DNA of 6,075 nucleotides, from assembly GCA_041161475.1 (NCBI GenBank), contig JBEAUL010000074.1:1-6075 (forward strand), in the 5' to 3' direction. A program made the position numbers and the translations under genes. This document shows positions 1 through 3,928 of the stretch, in pieces (positions within the stretch are counted from its first letter, which is position 1; the number at the start of each line of letters is the position of its first letter). The notes below the pieces were generated by a model. That model was not told the DNA's origin. It saw only the letters and a program-made list of their open reading frames with translations, and did not search any database. The stretch is from JBEAUL01 sp041161475. Its GTDB lineage: Bacteria; Pseudomonadota; Gammaproteobacteria; UBA6186; Azoamicaceae.

Positions 1-29
1 ATTATAAACAGTAGCTTACGCCACGCCTA
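1..29 (-). promoter_or_regulatory. Possible divergent promoter at window edge (candidate rpsU promoter)
   Basis: On the minus strand, positions 6-1 read TATAAT, a perfect sigma-70 -10 hexamer. Seventeen bases upstream, positions 29-24 read TAGGCG, which matches the -35 consensus at only three of six positions. Transcription would run leftward out of the window. In many gammaproteobacteria rpsU (ribosomal protein S21) lies divergent from tsaD, so it is the natural candidate, but no part of that gene is visible. A perfect -10 can arise by chance in AT-rich DNA and the -35 is weak, so this remains tentative. Confidence 0.35.
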
Positions 30-43
30 AGTCATGGTATTCT
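15..43 (+). promoter_or_regulatory. Candidate sigma-70 promoter for tsaD (extended -10)
   Basis: CTTACG (15-20) is separated by exactly 17 bases from TATTCT (38-43). A TG dinucleotide at 35-36, one base before the hexamer, makes an extended -10 element that could compensate for the poor -35 (three of six matches). Transcription would begin near position 50 and give a leader of about 25 nt before the ATG at 76. The spacer overlaps the candidate leftward promoter, so the two would share one short divergent control region. This was identified by eye from consensus matches only. Confidence 0.4.
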
Positions 44-75
44 AGACTACTTTTAGGCCATTGGGAAGAGACTAC

Positions 76-1086
76 ATGCGAATTTTGGGAATTGAGACCT
101 CTTGCGATGAGACCGGGGTTGCTATTTATGATGCCAAAGCAGGCTTGATGGGCCATTTATTGCACAGTCAGGTCGCTTTGCATCGCCCTTATGGGGGGGT
201 GGTGCCTGAGCTTGCCTCTCGTGACCATGCGCAAAGAATTACCCCATTGTTGGCTGCTTTGTTACAGACGACCGCTGTCGATCCAGAAACCATCTCTGCT
301 ATTGCTTATACCGCTGGCCCAGGCTTGATTGGTGCTTTGTTGGTGGGCGGTACCTTTTCCCATGCCTTGGGCATGGCTTGGCAAGTCCCCGTTATTCCAG
401 TGCATCATCTTGAAGGCCATTTATTGGCGCCATTCTTAGAGGAAGAAAAGCCGAGCTTTCCGTTTACTGCTCTACTGGTTTCAGGAGGGCATACCATGCT
501 GATTGCAGTCGAGGGTGTTGGTCAGTATACCTTGTTAGGGGAGTCGGTTGATGATGCGGCAGGGGAAGCCTTTGATAAGACAGGCAAACTGCTGGGGCTA
601 GGGTATCCTGCAGGAGCTGCTTTGTCTGCTTTGGCAAGGCAAGGAGATCCAACCCGTTTTCGTTTTCCCAGACCCATGACCGATCGACCTGGTGTAGATT
701 TTAGTTTTAGTGGTCTTAAAACCTTTGCATGGCACACCTGGGAAAAAACAGAAAAAACAGCACAAGATAAGGCAGATATCGCCGCAGCATTTGAGCTGGC
801 AGTGACCGAAACCTTGGCGATAAAATGTCGACGCGCGTTGCATATGACAAAACATAAGCAACTTGTCGTTTCTGGTGGCGTGAGTGCAAATACGGCATTA
901 AGACAGCGCTTATTTTTGTTAATGTCGGAAGTAGGTGGCTCCGTATTTTTTCCGCGTCCAGCGTTTTGTACGGACAACGGTGCCATGATTGCCTATGCAG
1001 GTTATCTGCATGCAGAGAGGGGCAATCATAGCCTTGTACCCGAATCACTGCGCATAGACGTGAAGGCGCGTTGGCCGTTGGCTTAA
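76..1086 (+). CDS. tsaD: tRNA N6-threonylcarbamoyladenosine synthase subunit TsaD (Gcp/YgjD)
   Basis: TsaD is the catalytic subunit that, with TsaB and TsaE, transfers the threonylcarbamoyl group from threonylcarbamoyl-AMP (made by TsaC) to A37 of ANN-decoding tRNAs in the cytoplasm. The 336-residue protein is almost exactly the E. coli length (337). It has the ASKHA-fold N-terminus ILGIETSCDETG (3-14), the metal-binding HHLEGH with H111 and H115, SGGHT (136-140), and the nucleotide/metal residues D167, G180, N272 (SGGVSAN) and D300 (CTDNG), all at E. coli-equivalent positions. The start is ATG 76: it gives the canonical MRILGIETS N-terminus and has a purine-rich GGGAAGAG site 5 nt upstream. 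A TTG at 61 would add five atypical residues and has no good ribosome site. The gene is intact. It appears monocistronic, because a 146-nt gap with its own promoter candidate separates it from the next gene. Confidence 0.97.
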   Translation: MRILGIETSCDETGVAIYDAKAGLMGHLLHSQVALHRPYGGVVPELASRDHAQRITPLLAALLQTTAVDPETISAIAYTAGPGLIGALLVGGTFSHALGMAWQVPVIPVHHLEGHLLAPFLEEEKPSFPFTALLVSGGHTMLIAVEGVGQYTLLGESVDDAAGEAFDKTGKLLGLGYPAGAALSALARQGDPTRFRFPRPMTDRPGVDFSFSGLKTFAWHTWEKTEKTAQDKADIAAAFELAVTETLAIKCRRALHMTKHKQLVVSGGVSANTALRQRLFLLMSEVGGSVFFPRPAFCTDNGAMIAYAGYLHAERGNHSLVPESLRIDVKARWPLA

Positions 1087-1113
1087 CTTTTTACCAATAT
1101 CTATATAGCAATA

Positions 1114-1149
1114 CACCCGATTGTTTATATTCATAAAAACAATCGGGTG
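1114..1149. repeat. Perfect 13-bp inverted repeat (hairpin) between tsaD and the binding-protein gene
   Basis: Left arm CACCCGATTGTTT (1114-1126) and right arm AAACAATCGGGTG (1137-1149) are perfectly complementary around a 10-nt AT-rich loop. The base of the stem is GC-rich and the top AT-rich. It begins 28 nt after the tsaD stop, where a terminator would be expected, but no run of U follows it on either strand, so it is not a classical intrinsic terminator. It may protect the tsaD mRNA 3' end, act as an atypical or Rho-assisted terminator, or be a dyad operator just upstream of the next promoter. No second copy of the arm sequence was seen elsewhere in the window. Confidence 0.75.
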
Positions 1150-1161
1150 ATAACAATGTTG

Positions 1162-1190
1162 TAGAGAAAAAACTACTGCGTGTCTAAAAT
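1162..1190 (+). promoter_or_regulatory. Candidate sigma-70 promoter for the solute-binding protein gene
   Basis: TAGAGA (1162-1167, four of six matches to TTGACA) and TAAAAT (1185-1190, five of six matches to TATAAT) are separated by the optimal 17 bases. Transcription would start near 1197 and give a leader of about 36 nt before ATG 1233. The -35 lies 12 nt downstream of the inverted repeat, so a protein bound at that dyad could influence RNA polymerase. The call rests on consensus matching only. Confidence 0.42.
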
Positions 1191-1232
1191 AGGATGTATT
1201 AGATCAGTCATTAAGGATTTAGGAATAAAGGG

Positions 1233-2015
1233 ATGCTTAAAAAAGCGATTTGTTTTTTCGTATGGTTATTTATTTTTTTTAATAATGCCGTTTGGGCAGA
1301 GGTTAAAAAAATTGTATTATGTACGGATAATAATTTTTGGTATCCTTTTACCTATCTTAAAAATGATATAGTCCAGGGCTTGCATATTGATATTGTTAAT
1401 CAAGCTTTGATTATGCAAGATTATGTTGCAGAATACAAGCCGATGCCCTGGGCTACTTGCCAAGACGCGGCGCGGTTTGGGGCAGTCGATGGTATTGCCA
1501 CGATTTCTTACGATCCCTCTCGAGAAACCTACCTTTTTTTCCCCGAAAAATCCGATAATACGGCTAAAAAGTCACCTTGGCGTGTTTCTCAAGCGGATTA
1601 TTTTGTGGTGACTATTCGTGAAAATACAAAGTATTTATCTCATCAAAATCCAACATTTAGACATGTGCCAGCCCCTATTCGCTTACTGTCTAGTTATGCA
1701 TTGGTCAATGATTTTCAGCAACAAGACATTTATGTCGAACAATTTATGGAAAATCAGGAACGTTATGATAAACTAGTGTCAGAACGCAGTGGCTCTGTTA
1801 TCGATTTGGCTGAAACGGCGTTTTACTATTCGAATAAAAAACAATATCAAAATCAACTATTTATTCACCCAAAACCCATTGATTCTAAATCTTATTATCT
1901 GGCTTTTTCAAAAAAAGGCAGGGTTTCTCTCGAAGATGCAAGGGAAATATGGAAATCTATTGTGCAAGTTCGAACAGATAAATCTGTTTTGCCTGAATGG
2001 CTTGATAAATATTAG
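1233..2015 (+). CDS. Periplasmic solute-binding protein, family 3 (amino-acid-type SBP)
   Basis: This 260-residue secreted protein resembles the family-3 periplasmic binding proteins that capture polar amino acids or related small solutes for ABC importers. Residues 1-22 form a type I signal peptide: KK at 3-4, a hydrophobic core rich in F, I and W, and a VWA cleavage site after A22. No lipobox is present. The mature protein begins with a typical lobe-1 strand (KIVLCTDNNFWYPF, 26-39), followed by G49-x3-D53 and a PW-x2-C-x5-GxxDG-like stretch (72-87). R97 in the YDPSRE segment corresponds to the position that usually contacts the ligand carboxylate. The second lobe runs from about 146 to 235. 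Start ATG 1233 has AGGA 8 nt upstream. No permease or ATPase gene is adjacent, so it is an orphan that may serve a distant transporter or another sensing role. The ligand cannot be assigned. The gene converges on gmk with 3 nt between stops. Confidence 0.88.
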   Translation: MLKKAICFFVWLFIFFNNAVWAEVKKIVLCTDNNFWYPFTYLKNDIVQGLHIDIVNQALIMQDYVAEYKPMPWATCQDAARFGAVDGIATISYDPSRETYLFFPEKSDNTAKKSPWRVSQADYFVVTIRENTKYLSHQNPTFRHVPAPIRLLSSYALVNDFQQQDIYVEQFMENQERYDKLVSERSGSVIDLAETAFYYSNKKQYQNQLFIHPKPIDSKSYYLAFSKKGRVSLEDAREIWKSIVQVRTDKSVLPEWLDKY

Positions 2016-2018
2016 CGA

Positions 2019-2648
2019 TTATTTTTGTAAATTTTTAATTAATGTTTGTAAATTGACCCGTTGACGCTTTTTGCGTAATCGATTGGCATGCACGATTGCC
2101 ATTAAATCATGCAATGCCGTGTCAAAGTCATCATTACAAATTAAATAGTCGAACTCTAGCCAATGTGATATTTCGTGACGGGCTTCTTTTAATCGGTTTT
2201 TGATATCCGCTGGTTCATCGCGATGACGGCCTTTTAAGCGTTCACTCAATACTTTTGTGCTAGGAGGTAAAATAAAAATACTGATTGCGGTGGGTAATAT
2301 GGCACAAATTTGTTGTGCGCCTTGCCAGTCAATTTCTAAGATAACGTCTTTTCCTTCACTTAAGGCACCTTCGACCCATGTTCGAGATGTACCATAATAG
2401 TGGCCAAATACTTCTGCATGTTCCAGAAAGATATTTCTATTCAGTAAATCTTGAAATGTGGCTTCTTCTACAAAATGATAATCTATGCCATTCTTTTCGT
2501 TTGGACGACAAGAGCGGGTAGTGTGTGAGATAGAAATATCTAAATTTGATATGTTTTTAACCAACGCACGCACAAGACTGGTTTTTCCCGCGCCAGAGGG
2601 TGCTGAAATAATAAATAAATCGCCTATACTACGGTGCTCTGTTTTAAT
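2019..2648 (-). CDS. gmk: Guanylate kinase, apparent ATT start codon
   Basis: Guanylate kinase phosphorylates GMP (and dGMP) to GDP with ATP in the cytoplasm, an essential step toward GTP/dGTP and (p)ppGpp pools. Read from ATT 2648, the protein has 209 residues (E. coli 207). It contains the P-loop SAPSGAGKTS (15-24), the GMP-binding SHTTR (41-45), R48, Y57, E76 and Y85-G-T region, the conserved LEIDWQGAQQ (104-113), the lid RLKGRHRDE (137-145), and a C-terminal NDDFDTAL close to that of E. coli. The start choice is decisive. An in-frame stop lies just upstream of the ribosome site, and the first conventional start (GTG 2573) would remove the P-loop and inactivate the enzyme. ATT 2648 sits 8 nt after a perfect AGGAGG. 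A single-base difference (ATT for ATG) in this strain or in sequencing cannot be excluded. The gene is third in a minus-strand run after the MFS gene. rpoZ and spoT, frequent downstream partners, are absent here. Confidence 0.94.
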   Translation of the reverse strand: MKTEHRSIGDLFIISAPSGAGKTSLVRALVKNISNLDISISHTTRSCRPNEKNGIDYHFVEEATFQDLLNRNIFLEHAEVFGHYYGTSRTWVEGALSEGKDVILEIDWQGAQQICAILPTAISIFILPPSTKVLSERLKGRHRDEPADIKNRLKEARHEISHWLEFDYLICNDDFDTALHDLMAIVHANRLRKKRQRVNLQTLIKNLQK

Positions 2649-2656
2649 GGTTTTAT

Positions 2657-2662
2657 CCTCCT
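2657..2662 (-). promoter_or_regulatory. Consensus Shine-Dalgarno of gmk overlapping the upstream stop codon
   Basis: The minus strand reads AGGAGG from 2662 to 2657, a full anti-Shine-Dalgarno match, with 8 nt to ATT 2648. The TAG stop of the MFS gene (2663-2661) contributes the first two bases of this site, giving TAGGAGG. A ribosome terminating on the transporter would therefore stand on the gmk initiation site, the arrangement expected for translational coupling. The strength and spacing of the site are the main reasons to place the gmk start at the unusual ATT codon. Confidence 0.85.
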
Positions 2663-3896
2663 ACGAATCGGCTGGTGACGAAGCCAGTCGTGATTTTATT
2701 ATTTTAGGGATAATAAAAGTAATATAGTTGAAAATCCCTAATAAAGACAAGATAAAAATGGCTGAAGATAAGGGAAGCAATTGTCCTTTTTCAAGACCAG
2801 AAAGACAGTAAACACTGCATAAAGAAACGATTAACTGTGTGACGCCGACTAAAGAGGCTGCGATGCTGGTTAATCGGCTGGGTACCGATGTTAAAGCGGC
2901 TGCGTTGCCGCAAGGAATTAAAAAGCCATTTGAAAAAGTAATCATTGACATAGATAAAAAGATTGCCGCAGGGTGACTGACTGCGAGCAATCCTAACCCA
3001 ACCATCAGCAAACTGCCTACTAGCATGATTTGTAAACCGAGCTTTATTAAGTTATCCACAGAATAACGAAGCAGTAGTTTTTTGGTCACTAAATTCCCTG
3101 CAACATAGGCCAAAGACAAAGGCAAGTAAAAATGACCAATTTCTAAAGAAGAAAAGCCCATTTGGTGAAAAACGAAAGGGGATTCTGCCGTATACGTTCT
3201 AAAAGCTGCAAAAGCCATCGCAACAATCAAGGTATATCCCCAAAAAATTTTATTTTTCAGTACCAATGATATGAGCGAAGATTGCGTATTGTCGGTTAAG
3301 GTTTCCATTGGACGCACATGGGCAGTTGGTTTGTCATGTAATAAACGAGTAACAAACATGAGCACCAGTATGCCGTAACATGCGGTAAATAGAAAAATAT
3401 ACCGCCACCCAAGATAGGTCTCTAAAACCCCGCCAATAAAAGGAGCAATTGCGGGAGACAAGCCTGCGATAGGGAAAATAATGGATAAAATTTGCGCAAC
3501 CTGTTGTTTGTTATAACGTGCCGCCACGATAGAGCGATAAATCACGGAACAGACGCTCGCGCCAAAGGCTTGAAAAAATCTACAAAGAAGCAAAGTATTT
3601 AGTGTATTTGCTGTGGCGCAAGTAAAAGAAGCCGTGATAAAAACGAGTAAACTGCCAATCGCAACGTGGCGAACATCGAGACGATTAAGGAATAGTCCAA
3701 AAAAAGATTGCCCAAGACAAATACCCAGTAAATAGAGGGTGAATGTTGCTTGAATTTCCTGTCTTGCAACACCAAAGGTCTCTCCCATGCTGGGCATCGC
3801 TGAAATATGAATATCTGAAGACAATAGGGCAACTGTCCCCATTAAAGTCATGAGTATCATAAATTGTAACGGAACTTTTTTTGGTGTCTCAGCCAT
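2661..3896 (-). CDS. Bcr/CflA-type MFS transporter (putative drug/metabolite efflux)
   Basis: This 411-residue inner-membrane protein has about 12 hydrophobic segments and belongs to the major facilitator superfamily, closest in pattern to the Bcr/CflA proton-antiport efflux group. Family signatures include D28 and the following MP near the end of helix 1, the helix-2 stretch LYLLGICLGQ (54-63), RFFQAFGAS (106-114) and the helix-5 SPAIAPFIGG (147-156) followed by GWRYIF (163-168). Some hallmarks are degenerate: the loop-2/3 motif, usually G-x-LSDRFGRR, is G67-LFLNRLDVR-H77, and the usual RD after helix 4 is A125-A126. Substrate specificity is unknown and may differ from classical Bcr. ATG 3896 was chosen because it gives a typical short cytoplasmic N-terminus. 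Its ribosome site, AGAGG 11 nt upstream, is rather distant. A TTG at 3953 would add 19 residues and overlap the PBP1A gene. The gene begins 32 nt after mrcA and ends 12 nt before gmk, so co-transcription is likely. Confidence 0.9.
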   Translation of the reverse strand: MAETPKKVPLQFMILMTLMGTVALLSSDIHISAMPSMGETFGVARQEIQATFTLYLLGICLGQSFFGLFLNRLDVRHVAIGSLLVFITASFTCATANTLNTLLLCRFFQAFGASVCSVIYRSIVAARYNKQQVAQILSIIFPIAGLSPAIAPFIGGVLETYLGWRYIFLFTACYGILVLMFVTRLLHDKPTAHVRPMETLTDNTQSSLISLVLKNKIFWGYTLIVAMAFAAFRTYTAESPFVFHQMGFSSLEIGHFYLPLSLAYVAGNLVTKKLLLRYSVDNLIKLGLQIMLVGSLLMVGLGLLAVSHPAAIFLSMSMITFSNGFLIPCGNAAALTSVPSRLTSIAASLVGVTQLIVSLCSVYCLSGLEKGQLLPLSSAIFILSLLGIFNYITFIIPKIIKSRLASSPADS

Positions 3897-3928
3897 ATAT
3901 TTTTTAGCCTCTGAGGATGCTTTTATCT

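Noticed and set aside
191..197. G-run in tsaD (a similar one occurs in mrcA near 4476), possible slippage sites
   Set aside because: Both encode expected residues (conserved YGGVVPE in TsaD, a Pro stretch in PBP1A) and are too short to suggest phase variation in housekeeping genes.
522..986. Long antisense frame inside tsaD
   Set aside because: It lies wholly opposite conserved TsaD coding sequence, has no ribosome site of note and resembles no family. It is a coding shadow.
1273..1280. Run of eight T in the signal peptide, possible phase-variable tract
   Set aside because: Eight T in AT-rich hydrophobic codons is unremarkable, and the reading frame is intact with a normal signal peptide.
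1180..1371. 63-codon frame overlapping the start of the binding-protein gene
   Set aside because: It begins at GTG across the likely promoter, runs out of frame with a gene that has a clear signal peptide and family motifs, and shows no recognisable domain.
1973..1988. AACAGAT-AA-ATCTGTT hairpin followed by TT as a terminator
   Set aside because: It sits inside the binding-protein coding region before the stop, has a short AT-rich stem and only a very short T-run, so it is unlikely to terminate.
2064..2076. ACGC-TTTTT-GCGT stem inside the gmk 3' end as a terminator for the plus-strand gene
   Set aside because: The stem is only 4 bp, is not followed by a T-run on either strand, and is explained by the KRQ-type codons of Gmk.
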